50,224 nucleotides of DNA from assembly GCA_900314825.1 (NCBI GenBank), contig OMWS01000013.1, positions 1-50,224 on the forward strand, in the 5' to 3' direction. How positions within the stretch are numbered: position 1 is the stretch's first letter; every line of letters begins with the position of its first letter. The notes beneath the pieces were generated by a model that was given only the letters and a program-made list of their open reading frames with translations, was not told the DNA's origin and ran no database searches. Positions 33,921-41,800 of the stretch are shown piece by piece. The translations under genes and the position numbers were made by a program. Source of the DNA: an uncultured Veillonellaceae bacterium. GTDB taxonomy: Bacteria; Bacillota; Negativicutes; Selenomonadales; Selenomonadaceae.

Positions 33921-34247
33921 TCAATCTTCTTCGCTTTCCTCGACGAGCTCGTCATAGGCCGCCTGGAAGCGTTCGAATTCTTCTTCCGTCGGCTCGACGT
34001 ATTCTTCCTCGCCGTGCGCATTCGTGAGAATCTTGGCGACGATGACATCTTCGTCCCCGTCTTCGCAGCCGCAGCCGCACGCGCTGCCCGCGTCTTCTTC
34101 GTCGTCATGAATGCCGACGAGGATTGCATACTGCTCGCCATCGACGGGGAGGATCATTTCCTCTTCATAGAGATACGTATTCCCGTCTGCATCTTCGATC
34201 TCGATGACGGGCGCGCCGTCTTCGACAAAATCTTTTTCGTCTGCCAT
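33921..34247 (-). CDS. yrzB: DUF1292 family acidic protein (YrzB-like)
   Basis: A 108-residue very acidic protein of the DUF1292 family, of unknown function, found across Firmicutes after ruvX. The body begins with VIEIEDADGNTYLYEEE and has the usual LILPVDGEQYA-like strand. Unlike the short family norm it carries a cysteine-rich loop, SACGCGCEDGDED (about residues 55-67), which could bind a metal. ATG 34247 with GAGGTG at six bases is preferred over the GTG at 34256. It follows ruvX by 63 bases. Confidence 0.85.
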   Translation of the reverse strand: MADEKDFVEDGAPVIEIEDADGNTYLYEEEMILPVDGEQYAILVGIHDDEEDAGSACGCGCEDGDEDVIVAKILTNAHGEEEYVEPTEEEFERFQAAYDELVEESEED

Positions 34248-34310
34248 ATCGTTCACCTCGTGTCAAAAATTCCATGTTAACGCCATTCTACTCGATACGG
34301 CCCACGCTTG

Positions 34311-34739
34311 TCAACGCGCGCCGGATGGAAGGCTGTCGAGAAAGCCTTGCAAAATGAACACGGCCGCCATCTTGTCGATGACTTTCTTGCGCTTTTTGCG
34401 CGAAAGGTCGGCTTCTAAAAGCGAGCGCGTCGCGGCGACGGTCGAGAGGCGTTCGTCCCAGAACGTGACGTCGACGTCCGGATAGCGCTCCTTTACGCTC
34501 GCCATGAAGTCCTTGACGATGTCGCAACGCTCGCCTTCCGTGTTATTGAGATTTTTCGGCAGGCCGGAGACAAGTGATGTCGTCTCATACTGCGCCATGA
34601 GCTCGCCGAGGCGCGCGAGGTCGCGCTCCAGTCCTTTGCGGCGGATGGTCTCCACACCTTGCGCCGTGAGGCCGAGCGGATCCGAGACGGCGATGCCGAT
34701 CGTGCGGTCGCCGACATCGAGGCCGAGATAGCGCTTCAT
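34311..34739 (-). CDS. ruvX: RuvX/YqgF family putative pre-16S rRNA nuclease
   Basis: A 142-residue RNase H-fold protein. The metal-binding first strand [14 protein letters not shown], the SGLPKNLNN block and [11 protein letters not shown] with the second acidic residue identify the YqgF family, implicated in 16S rRNA 5'-end processing. The start overlaps the stop of the IreB-like gene by four bases. The order yrzL-ruvX-yrzB is the same as in Bacillus and Clostridium, but alaS, which usually precedes it, is absent. Confidence 0.95.
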   Translation of the reverse strand: MKRYLGLDVGDRTIGIAVSDPLGLTAQGVETIRRKGLERDLARLGELMAQYETTSLVSGLPKNLNNTEGERCDIVKDFMASVKERYPDVDVTFWDERLSTVAATRSLLEADLSRKKRKKVIDKMAAVFILQGFLDSLPSGAR

Positions 34740-34987
34740 TTCGCTTTCTCCAAGTACGAGCGCACGAGCTCTTCCAAGAGTTCATCGCGTTCGAGCCCCC
34801 GGATCTTGCTGCGCGCGTCGCCATGGCTCGTGATATACGCCGGGTCGCCCGAAAGCAGATAGCCGACGAGCTGATTGATCGGGTTGTAGCCTTTTTCTTC
34901 CATGGCCTTGCAAACGTCGCGGATGATCGTCTCCGCTTTGTTCTCGTCGCTCCCGAATCGGAACATCATCGTTTCTTCGCTGACCAT
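34736..34987 (-). CDS. yrzL: IreB/YrzL family regulatory protein (DUF965)
   Basis: An 83-residue DUF965 protein; the Enterococcus homologue IreB is a phosphorylated regulator of cephalosporin resistance under the kinase IreK. The hallmark segment [20 protein letters not shown], cut near residues 35-54, is present. The frame extends ten codons upstream, but ATG 34987 has GGAGGG at seven bases. It is first gene of the yrzL-ruvX-yrzB(-mltG-trmR-yrrO) series. Confidence 0.93.
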   Translation of the reverse strand: MVSEETMMFRFGSDENKAETIIRDVCKAMEEKGYNPINQLVGYLLSGDPAYITSHGDARSKIRGLERDELLEELVRSYLEKAK

Positions 34988-35050
34988 TGTGATCCCTCCA
35001 AAAGCACTTGATGCCACTTATCATATCATACTTTGATAGAAATTCCTATG

Positions 35051-35088
35051 AAAAAACCTGCGAAGAGGCATACCTTCGCAGGTTTTTT
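35051..35088. terminator. Terminator after asd and repeat copy C
   Basis: A perfect 15-bp stem (AAAAAACCTGCGAAG / CTTCGCAGGTTTTTT) around an eight-base loop, with T runs on both strands. It ends the dapB-asd transcript after it has passed through repeat copy C, 190 bases beyond the asd stop. Confidence 0.9.
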
Positions 35089-35123
35089 CATATTATGAGG
35101 AACTTTCGTTCAGCTATTGCTTC

Positions 35124-35254
35124 GTCGTACCCTTAGCCGCAAGCGGCATAAGCGACCACATCGGCGCTAAAGCGCCGTGTGTCTGCTTATCCACCGCTAC
35201 GCGGTCCCCCTTCCCCTGAGGGGAAGGCTGCTGGAGTCGCAACGCTTGGCAACA
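35124..35254 (+). repeat. Dispersed repeat, copy C (3' of asd)
   Basis: Holds TACCC, then a module shared with copy D (35148-35188, containing the perfect hairpin GGCGCTAAAGCGCC), then the common core ACCGC-TAC-GCGGT, CCCCTTCCCCTGAGGGGAAGG, GCTGCTG, and a right end GCAACGCTTGGCAACA. The right end faces the asd stop codon 21 bases away. Confidence 0.75.
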
Positions 35255-35275
35255 ATTCCAACAACGGATGGAATC

Positions 35276-36307
35276 TTAGAACATATCGTGTTCGATCATA
35301 TACTCTGCAATCTGGAGCGCGTTGAGCGCCGCGCCTTTGCGGATCTGGTCGCCGCAGACCCAGAGGTTCAGGCCGTGCGCGATGGATTCGTCTTTGCGGA
35401 TGCGGCCGACTTCGACGTCGTTTTTGCCGGACGTGAAGAGCGGCATCGGATAGGATTGCTGCGACGGGTCGTCTTTGACGATGGCGCCCGGGAACGCGTC
35501 GATGGCTTTGCGCGCGGCTTCGACCGTGACGTCGTCTTCGAATTCGATGTTGACGCTTTCGGCGTGGCTGCGATAGACCGGCACGCGGACGGTCGTCGCC
35601 GTCACGGGGAGATCGGGCTCGCCGAGGATCTTGCGCGTCTCATTGACCATCTTCATTTCCTCTTTCGTGTAGAGGTTGTCATAGAAGACGTCGATCTGCG
35701 GGATGAGGTTGAACGCGATCTGATAGTGCTTCGGGAACTTCGCGCCCGGCAGGATGTTCGCGACGGGCTCTTTGCCGTGTGCGATGTCGTCGACCTGCTG
35801 CTCGAGCTCGGCCATGGCTTCCTTGCCGCCGCCGGAGACGGCCTGGTACGTCGAGACGACGATGCGCTTGATCTTCGAAAGGTCGCGGAGCGGCTTCACG
35901 GCCATCATCATGATGATCGTCGAGCAGTTCGGGTTCGCGATGATGCCTTTATGATCTTTGATGGCCTCGGGGTTGACCTCGGGCACGATGAGCGGCACTT
36001 CGGGATCCATGCGGAACGCGCTCGAGTTGTCGATGACGACGGCGCCGGCTTTGACGGCCGCCGGGGCAAACTGCTTGCTCGCGGCGCCGCCTGCGAACAG
36101 GGCGATCTGCACGCCTTCGAACGAATCATCCGTCGCTTCTTCGACGGTGTAGTCCTTGCCCATGAAGTTGATGATCTTGCCGGCGGAGCGCTTCGAGGCG
36201 AGGAGTTTCAACTCGGCAAAGGGGAAATGGCGTTCTTCGATGAGGCGCAGGAATTCCTGGCCGACAGCGCCCGTCGCGCCGAGGATGGCGACATTGTATT
36301 TCTTCAT
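35276..36307 (-). CDS. asd: Aspartate-semialdehyde dehydrogenase
   Basis: A 343-residue NADP-dependent enzyme making L-aspartate 4-semialdehyde from aspartyl phosphate, for lysine/diaminopimelate, threonine and methionine. NADP-binding GATGAVGQE (10-18), DNSSAFRM, and the catalytic cysteine C128 in NPNCST are visible, as are GGGKEAM and the substrate-binding RVPVYRSHAES. ATG 36307 follows AAAGG at eleven bases, a rather long spacing. It is 34 bases after dapB, in the same transcript, which ends at the terminator 35051-35088. Confidence 0.96.
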   Translation of the reverse strand: MKKYNVAILGATGAVGQEFLRLIEERHFPFAELKLLASKRSAGKIINFMGKDYTVEEATDDSFEGVQIALFAGGAASKQFAPAAVKAGAVVIDNSSAFRMDPEVPLIVPEVNPEAIKDHKGIIANPNCSTIIMMMAVKPLRDLSKIKRIVVSTYQAVSGGGKEAMAELEQQVDDIAHGKEPVANILPGAKFPKHYQIAFNLIPQIDVFYDNLYTKEEMKMVNETRKILGEPDLPVTATTVRVPVYRSHAESVNIEFEDDVTVEAARKAIDAFPGAIVKDDPSQQSYPMPLFTSGKNDVEVGRIRKDESIAHGLNLWVCGDQIRKGAALNALQIAEYMIEHDMF

Positions 36308-36341
36308 CTATGGTTCAACCTTTCTCTTGATGAAATGGCAA

Positions 36342-37136
36342 TCAAAATTCCAACAGCTTGTCCAGCCCGACGGTCAGTCCTTTGAGGCTGCGGACGCGCT
36401 TCGCCGCGAGCACGACGCCGGGCATGAACGATTCGCGGTTCATGGAGTCGTGGCGGATCGTCAGCGTCTGGCCGAGGCCGCCGAAGATGACTTCCTGATG
36501 CGCGACGTAACCGGGCAGGCGGATGCTGTGGATGTGCATGCCTTCGAGACAAGCGCCGCGCGCGCCTGCGAGTTTTTCTTTCTCGTCGGGATGACCTTGC
36601 TTGTGCGCCTCACGGACTTCCGCGATCATCTGCGCGGTCTGCACGGCCGTGCCCGAGGGCGCGTCGAGCTTCTTGTCGTGATGGAGCTCGATGATCTCGA
36701 CCTCCGGCAGATATTTCGCCGCCTGCCGCGCCATGACCATCATGAGCACGGCGCCAATAGCGAAGTTCGGCGCGATGAACGCAGGCGTGTCATTCGCTTC
36801 CGCGAGCTTCGCGATCTCCGCTTTCTGCGCGTCCGTGAGGCCCGTCGTGCCGACGACCGGCGACACTTTGGCCGCGAGCGCGGTCTTAACATTTTCAAAC
36901 ACGACATCGGGCCGCGTGAAGTCCACCATGACCTCGGGCTGCAAGCGCTCGAGCGCTGCCTTGAGGTCCGTCTCCACGGTCACGCCGGCATGCGGCAAGC
37001 CGACAAGCTCGCCCGCATCCGCGCCGCCCGTGAGGTCGACTGCACCGACCAGCTTCAAATCCGCATCGTCCTGCACCGCTTTGAGCACCGCTTGCCCCAT
37101 GCGGCCGCAGGCACCATTTACTAACACCGTCGTCAA
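36342..37136 (-). CDS. dapB: 4-hydroxy-tetrahydrodipicolinate reductase
   Basis: A 264-residue NAD(P)H enzyme of the diaminopimelate/lysine pathway. It has the N-terminal VNGACGRMGQ nucleotide-binding motif, VVGTTG, the catalytic ELHHDKKLDAPSGTA block with its two histidines and lysine, and GVVLAAKRV near the C-terminus. The start is a TTG at 37136, nine bases after GGAGG; the longer frame runs upstream across the promoter. Transcription from 37169-37198 leaves a leader of only about 25 bases, too short for a lysine riboswitch. It forms an operon with asd. Confidence 0.94.
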   Translation of the reverse strand: MTTVLVNGACGRMGQAVLKAVQDDADLKLVGAVDLTGGADAGELVGLPHAGVTVETDLKAALERLQPEVMVDFTRPDVVFENVKTALAAKVSPVVGTTGLTDAQKAEIAKLAEANDTPAFIAPNFAIGAVLMMVMARQAAKYLPEVEIIELHHDKKLDAPSGTAVQTAQMIAEVREAHKQGHPDEKEKLAGARGACLEGMHIHSIRLPGYVAHQEVIFGGLGQTLTIRHDSMNRESFMPGVVLAAKRVRSLKGLTVGLDKLLEF

Positions 37137-37168
37137 ATTGTATACGCCTCCAACAAAAATATGTCCCC

Positions 37169-37198
37169 ATTGTATCCCATGTACGCTGGGCGTGTCAA
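37169..37198 (-). promoter_or_regulatory. Promoter of dapB-asd
   Basis: Read leftward: perfect TTGACA (37198-37193), 18 bases, TACAAT (37174-37169). It is 33 bases before the TTG start codon. Confidence 0.8.
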
Positions 37199-37247
37199 GA
37201 TGTACATTTTGTGGGGATGAAGCTCGCGGGTCCGATGTCATTGCGTT

Positions 37248-37419
37248 CTGTTGCCGAACCGTACGAGTTCAGCAGCCTCTCCCCCTAGGAAAAGCAGACG
37301 CAAGGCGCTTTAGCGTCTATGCGGTCGCTTTATCCTTTAGGTAGAGGTGCCGAGCTTGCGAGGCGGAGAGGGTACAAGGGTGCGATAGCAAAGCGACATT
37401 CGCAGAAGTTTCGAAGCAT
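37248..37419 (-). repeat. Dispersed repeat, copy D (inverted partner of E)
   Basis: Read leftward: GATGCTTCGAAACTTCTGCG..., CACCCTTGTACCCTCTCC, an internal stretch with the same module as copy C (37292-37332), then GGGGGAGAGGCTGCTG and a right end TTCGGCAACAG. In place of the usual small hairpin it has the long internal module. Together with E it fills most of the 418-base gap between dapB and recG; nothing else is recognisable there apart from the dapB promoter. Confidence 0.75.
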
Positions 37420-37443
37420 CTCGTAGTACGTACTGCTTCGAAA
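37409..37443. repeat. Inverted junction between repeat copies D and E
   Basis: TTTCGAAGCA (37409-37418) and TGCTTCGAAA (37434-37443) are exact reverse complements around a short centre that itself contains the palindrome AGTACGTACT (37425-37434). This marks the meeting point of the two inverted copies. Confidence 0.7.
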
Positions 37444-37550
37444 TTGCGAGAATCACGTTACGTATTTGCACCCTTGTACCCTTTCCACCGCTTCGCGGTC
37501 CCCCTTCCCCGGATGGGAAGGCTGCTGGGGTTCGTTACGCTTAGCAACAG
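37434..37550 (+). repeat. Dispersed repeat, copy E (3' of recG)
   Basis: TGCTTCGAAATT left arm, CACCCTTGTACCCTTTCC, hairpin ACCGC-TTC-GCGGT, CCCCTTCCCC...GGGAAGG, GCTGCTG, and right end TTCGTTACGCTTAGCAACAG. The right end is only four bases from the recG stop codon. Confidence 0.75.
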
Positions 37551-37554
37551 TTCG

Positions 37555-39621
37555 TCAGGTGTTCGTGATATGCTCAAACTGTTCCTTATATTGCGCAGTA
37601 AGAATCGGCACGACGAAGCTCAAGTCTTCTTTTCTTCCGAGTGTTTCCTGCGCGGCTTTCCGTGCTTCGAGCAAGATATCGGTGTCTGTCAGCACGTCTG
37701 CGATCTTGAGGTCGGGGAGGCCGTGCTGATGCGTGCCGAAGAACTGGCCGGGGCCGCGGAGGCGGAGGTCTTCTTCGGCGAGCTGGAAGCCGTCTTGCGT
37801 CGCGGCGAGGATGCCGAGGCGCTCGCGGGCTTGAGCGCTTTCGTTGTCCGAGACGAGGATGCAGAACGAGGCCTGCGTGCCGCGTCCGATGCGGCCGCGG
37901 AGCTGATGAAGCTGCGCGAGGCCGAAGCGGTCGGCGTGCTCGACGACGAGCGTTGTCGCATTTGGCACGTTGACGCCGACTTCGATGACGGTCGTCGAGA
38001 CGAGCACGGCGAGCTTGTTTTCATAAAATGCCTGCATGACATCATCTTTTTCCGCGTCTTTCATGCGGCCATGCACGAGGCCGATGGGGATGCCGCGCAG
38101 GATGCCATAGCGCAGTTCATCGTAGACATCGGCAGCGGACGGGAGGTCGCTTTCCTCGCCGGATTCGATGAGCGGGCAGACAACGTAGGCCTGCCGCCCC
38201 TGCTCGGCTTGCGTGCGGACATACTGGTAGATGAGCGGGCGGCGGTCGGACGTGCGCAAAAACGTGCGGATGGGCTGGCGGCCCGGCGGCAGCTCTGTGA
38301 TCTGCGAGACGTCGAGGTCGCCGTAGACAGTCAGCGTCATCGTGCGCGGGATCGGCGTCGCGGTCATGACGAGGACATCAGGCGTCACGGAGCTGCGCTT
38401 TTCGAGGACGGCGCGCTGCTCGACACCAAAGCGGTGCTGCTCATCCGTAACGACGAGGCCGAGCTTTGCAAACTGCACGCCTTCCGAGAGGAGCGCATGC
38501 GTGCCGATGACGATGTCGACGTCATGCGCGGCGATGCGCTCGTGCATGGCGGCGCGCTGCTTTGGCGTCAGGTGGCCGGAGAGGAAGCCGATGCGGATCT
38601 TTGTATCCGCGAGCTGCGCGGTGAAGGAATCGTAATGCTGGCGCGCGAGGATTTCCGTCGGCGCCATGAGCGCGCCCTGATAGCCGTTTTCGACGGTCTT
38701 GACGAGCGCGAGCAGCGCAAGCACGGTCTTTCCGGAGCCGACGTCGCCTTGCACGAGGCGGCGCATGGGCGTAGGCTGTTCCATGTCGCGGCAGACATCC
38801 TGCCAAGCTTGCGCTTGGCCGCGCGTCAAGGAAAAGGGCAAGTTTTCCAGCACGCTGCGGACGAGCGTGCTCGACGTCAGATGGCGGACGCCGGTGGATT
38901 GCTCGGCGCTCGTTTTTTTCAGCAGCAGCAGGCCGCATTGGATGAGATAGAGCTCTTCGAACGCCAGGCGGCGGCGGGCTTCTTTCAGCGTCTCGGCGTC
39001 GCTTGGGAAATGGATGGCCGCCCAGGCCGCGCGGCGCGGCATCAGATGGTTCGCCGCGATGACGGAGGCCGGCAGGACTTCGGGAAGTTCCGGAAGGTTT
39101 TCCAGAAGCGTGCGGAGCACCGTGCGGAAAAATTTTTGGTTCATTCCATCGACGGCCGCGTAGACGGGCAGGATGGCGAGATGCGCCGCCCCGCTCTCGC
39201 TGTCTTCGAGGAATTCATAGGAATGAATCTGGTTGACGGCCAGTTGTCCGCGTCCGCCATACGCAAAGGCGGGCCGCCCCGTCACGAGGACGCGGCGACC
39301 CGTCTTGAGTTTCGGTTTGAGAAACGGCTGGTTGAACCACGTGACCTGGACGAATCCCGTGCCATCGCCGACAAGCGCCGTGAGGATCGTCATGTTGCGG
39401 CGGCCGGCTTTTTTCTCCGTGACATTCGCGATCGTGCCGGAAAATGTCGCCTGCTCGCCGACAATCAGCTGCGAGATCGGCGTCTGCACGGACTGGTCTT
39501 CGTAGGCGCGCGGGACGTCCGTCAGGAGGTCGTGCACGGTCACGATGCCGAGTCGCGCGAGCAGCTTCGCCTTCTTCGGGCCGATGCCCTTGAGATATTG
39601 TACGGAATCGGTCAGTTTCAC
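37555..39621 (-). CDS. recG: ATP-dependent DNA helicase RecG
   Basis: A 688-residue branched-DNA translocase that remodels stalled forks. It has an N-terminal wedge/OB domain (about 60-150, with KKAGRRNMTILTALVGDGTG cut), then helicase motifs GDVGSGKT (I), DEQHRFGVEQR (II), TATPIPRT (III), VSTTVIEVGVNVPNAT (V) and HQLRGRIGRG (VI). Length is normal. The start is GTG 39621, with AGAAAGGGG upstream. It follows ruvB by 55 bases in the same direction and may be the last gene of the riboflavin-led transcript. Repeat copy E abuts its stop codon. Confidence 0.96.
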   Translation of the reverse strand: MKLTDSVQYLKGIGPKKAKLLARLGIVTVHDLLTDVPRAYEDQSVQTPISQLIVGEQATFSGTIANVTEKKAGRRNMTILTALVGDGTGFVQVTWFNQPFLKPKLKTGRRVLVTGRPAFAYGGRGQLAVNQIHSYEFLEDSESGAAHLAILPVYAAVDGMNQKFFRTVLRTLLENLPELPEVLPASVIAANHLMPRRAAWAAIHFPSDAETLKEARRRLAFEELYLIQCGLLLLKKTSAEQSTGVRHLTSSTLVRSVLENLPFSLTRGQAQAWQDVCRDMEQPTPMRRLVQGDVGSGKTVLALLALVKTVENGYQGALMAPTEILARQHYDSFTAQLADTKIRIGFLSGHLTPKQRAAMHERIAAHDVDIVIGTHALLSEGVQFAKLGLVVTDEQHRFGVEQRAVLEKRSSVTPDVLVMTATPIPRTMTLTVYGDLDVSQITELPPGRQPIRTFLRTSDRRPLIYQYVRTQAEQGRQAYVVCPLIESGEESDLPSAADVYDELRYGILRGIPIGLVHGRMKDAEKDDVMQAFYENKLAVLVSTTVIEVGVNVPNATTLVVEHADRFGLAQLHQLRGRIGRGTQASFCILVSDNESAQARERLGILAATQDGFQLAEEDLRLRGPGQFFGTHQHGLPDLKIADVLTDTDILLEARKAAQETLGRKEDLSFVVPILTAQYKEQFEHITNT

Positions 39622-39676
39622 AGACGGTTCCCCTTTCTAGGAATGAATGCGTTCCGCGCCGTCCGCTATACAGCAA

Positions 39677-40702
39677 TCAATCCACCGTCGGCACAGGAAT
39701 GCCGAGGTGTTCATACGCCGCAGGCGTGACGACGCGGCCACGGGCGGTGCGATTGAGGAATCCGAGCTGGATGAGGAACGGCTCGTAGACATCCTCGATC
39801 GTGTCCGTCGATTCGCTGATGGCGGCCGCGAGCGTGTCGAGGCCGACGGGGCCGCCGCCGAATTTCTTGATCATGGCCAAGAGCATGCGCCGGTCCGTGT
39901 GGTCGAGACCGCGGCGGTCGATCTCGAGCATCTTGAGCGCCTTGTCCGCGATCTCGGACGTGATGACGCCCGTGCCCTCGATTTGGGCGACGTCGCGCAC
40001 GCGCTTGAGCAATCGGTTCGCGATGCGCGGCGTGCCGCGCGAGCGGCGGGCGATCTCGATGGCGCCCGTGTCCTCGATAGGAATCTTGAGAACTTCCGCT
40101 GCCCGCTTGATGATCGTCACGAGCGCATCGGTCTCGTAGTATTCGAGTCGCGAGATGACGCCGAAGCGGTCGCGGAGCGGCGGCGCGAGCGCGCCGGCTT
40201 TCGTCGTCGCACCGATGAGCGTGAACGGCGCGATGTCGAGGCGGATCGATCGCGCTGACGGCCCTTTGCCGATGATGATGTCGAGCGTGAAATCTTCCAT
40301 GGCCGAATACAGCACTTCCTCGACGCTGCGCGACAGGCGGTGGATCTCGTCGATGAACAGCACGTCGCGCTCTTCGAGGTTCGTCAGGAGCGCCGCGAGA
40401 TCGCCTTGGCGCTCGATGGCCGGCCCCGACGTCTGACGGAAATTCACGCCGAGCTCATTGGCGATGATGCCGGCGAGCGTCGTCTTGCCGAGGCCTGGCG
40501 GACCGTAGAGCAGCACATGGTCAAGCGCCTCGCCGCGCGACAGCGCCGCCTGGATGAAAATCTGGAGATTCGATTTCACCTTGTCCTGGCCGATGTACTC
40601 TGCGAGCCGGTGCGGGCGCAAGCTGTACTGCCAATCGTCCGCCGTCTGCTCGTCCGGCGTGATGATGCGCGATTCGAGGTCCTCCATCGAAAAATCGTCC
40701 AA
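39677..40702 (-). CDS. ruvB: Holliday junction helicase RuvB
   Basis: A 341-residue AAA+ motor that drives branch migration with RuvA. Walker [10 protein letters not shown] (about 69), Walker B LFIDEIHR, sensor 1 IGATTKAG, arginine-finger region RDRFG and the C-terminal winged helix ([13 protein letters not shown]) are present. The start is probably TTG 40702, ten bases after AAAGGA; ATG 40687 is an alternative. ruvA and ruvC, its usual neighbours, are not here. Instead it lies between a phosphoesterase and recG. Confidence 0.95.
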   Translation of the reverse strand: MDDFSMEDLESRIITPDEQTADDWQYSLRPHRLAEYIGQDKVKSNLQIFIQAALSRGEALDHVLLYGPPGLGKTTLAGIIANELGVNFRQTSGPAIERQGDLAALLTNLEERDVLFIDEIHRLSRSVEEVLYSAMEDFTLDIIIGKGPSARSIRLDIAPFTLIGATTKAGALAPPLRDRFGVISRLEYYETDALVTIIKRAAEVLKIPIEDTGAIEIARRSRGTPRIANRLLKRVRDVAQIEGTGVITSEIADKALKMLEIDRRGLDHTDRRMLLAMIKKFGGGPVGLDTLAAAISESTDTIEDVYEPFLIQLGFLNRTARGRVVTPAAYEHLGIPVPTVD

Positions 40703-40739
40703 CTCCCTACGTCCTTTCTGTCAGCGTCCGAATGCTACC

Positions 40740-41297
40740 TTAGAGCGCAAGTTCTTCCAGCACATCGCCGGTTGCCATGTCATAAATGCGGATGACGCCG
40801 TTTTCGAGTGTCGCGCACGTCTGCTTGCCGTCGCTGCGCTTTGAGAGCGCGGCTGAGCCAGGATTCAAGAACACCGTATCACCGCGCTTTTCGAGCACGG
40901 TCGTGTGGATGTGGCCGCTAATGAACAGGTCGGCATGGAACTTTTTCGCCCACGCGTCTTTTTCCGCATCCGTCATGCACGCATCGCCATGCGTCACGAG
41001 GATGCGCAGGCCGGAGGCGATGACAAATGCGTACGGCGCGCAAATCGGCACGTCGAGGCAGCTCTCGTCCACGGAAGAATCGCAATTGCCCCGCGCGATC
41101 ACGACGGGCACATTGGATGTATTAATCCGTTCCACCAACCCCGCGGGATTGTAATCCGTCTTGCGCGGATTTCGCGGCCCATGATACAACACATCGCCGG
41201 CGTGGAGGATCATCTCCGCGCCGCCAAAAAATTTCGAAACTGCATCCGCCCAGGCCAGCTCGTGGCCGTGGGTGTCGCTGATGATGCCAAACTTCAT
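40740..41297 (-). CDS. YfcE-family metallophosphoesterase, coupled to ribH
   Basis: A 185-residue calcineurin-fold phosphoesterase of the YfcE/MJ0936 type. The metal motifs are in order: SDTHG (7-11), AGDVLYHG (33-40), GNCD (about 70), THGD (about 103) and GHIHT (about 127), followed by NPGS. E. coli YfcE cleaves phosphodiesters in vitro; its physiological substrate is uncertain. Here its ATG shares one base with the ribH stop (TAATG), so translation is coupled to a riboflavin enzyme. That makes a riboflavin-pathway phosphatase or flavin-nucleotide hydrolase role conceivable, though this is speculation from position. Confidence 0.9.
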   Translation of the reverse strand: MKFGIISDTHGHELAWADAVSKFFGGAEMILHAGDVLYHGPRNPRKTDYNPAGLVERINTSNVPVVIARGNCDSSVDESCLDVPICAPYAFVIASGLRILVTHGDACMTDAEKDAWAKKFHADLFISGHIHTTVLEKRGDTVFLNPGSAALSKRSDGKQTCATLENGVIRIYDMATGDVLEELAL

Positions 41298-41767
41298 TAT
41301 TTGCCAACCTTCTTCAAAAGATTTGCCATTTCCATGGCAGACATTGCCCCATCTGCGCCCTTATTCCCGGCTTTTGTGCCGGCGCGTTCGATGGCTTGCT
41401 CGATGTTTTCCGTCGTCACGACGGAGAAGATCGTCGGCACGCCGGTTGCGAGGCCGACTTGGGCGACGCCTTTCGAGACTTCGTTGCAGACGTAGTCATA
41501 GTGCGACGTCGAGCCGCGGATGACGGCGCCGAGGCAGATGACGGCGTCGTATTTGCCGCTTTCCGCCATTTTTTTCGCAACGATTGGAATCTCGAACGCG
41601 CCCGGCACCCAGGCGACGTCGATGTCCTCGTCCGCCGCTTCGTGGCGGTGCAGCGTGTCGAGCGCGCCGCCGAGGAGTTTCGACGTGATGAATTCATTGA
41701 AACGCGCGACGACGATGCCGAATTTCAGGCCTTTGCCTGTCACGTAACCTTCGAGAATGTTTGCCAT
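41297..41767 (-). CDS. ribH: 6,7-dimethyl-8-ribityllumazine synthase
   Basis: A 156-residue enzyme condensing 5-amino-6-ribitylaminouracil with dihydroxybutanone phosphate. Substrate-binding blocks [34 protein letters not shown] (with the catalytic His) and [13 protein letters not shown] are present. ATG 41767 follows AAAGGAGC. It is 33 bases after ribBA, and its stop overlaps the phosphoesterase start by one base. Confidence 0.97.
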   Translation of the reverse strand: MANILEGYVTGKGLKFGIVVARFNEFITSKLLGGALDTLHRHEAADEDIDVAWVPGAFEIPIVAKKMAESGKYDAVICLGAVIRGSTSHYDYVCNEVSKGVAQVGLATGVPTIFSVVTTENIEQAIERAGTKAGNKGADGAMSAMEMANLLKKVGK

Positions 41768-41800
41768 GAGAAAAGCTCCTTTCCAAAATGACCGGACTCT

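Noticed and set aside
37137..37168. Possible lysine riboswitch before dapB
   Set aside because: The leader is only about 25 bases from the predicted transcription start, far too short for that aptamer.
37137..37241. Upstream extension of dapB with an apparent ATG
   Set aside because: It covers the TTGACA-18-TACAAT promoter, and the family N-terminus begins at the TTG at 37136.
37248..37550. CRISPR-like array
   Set aside because: Only two inverted copies with no regular spacers; the structure is a dispersed repeat pair.
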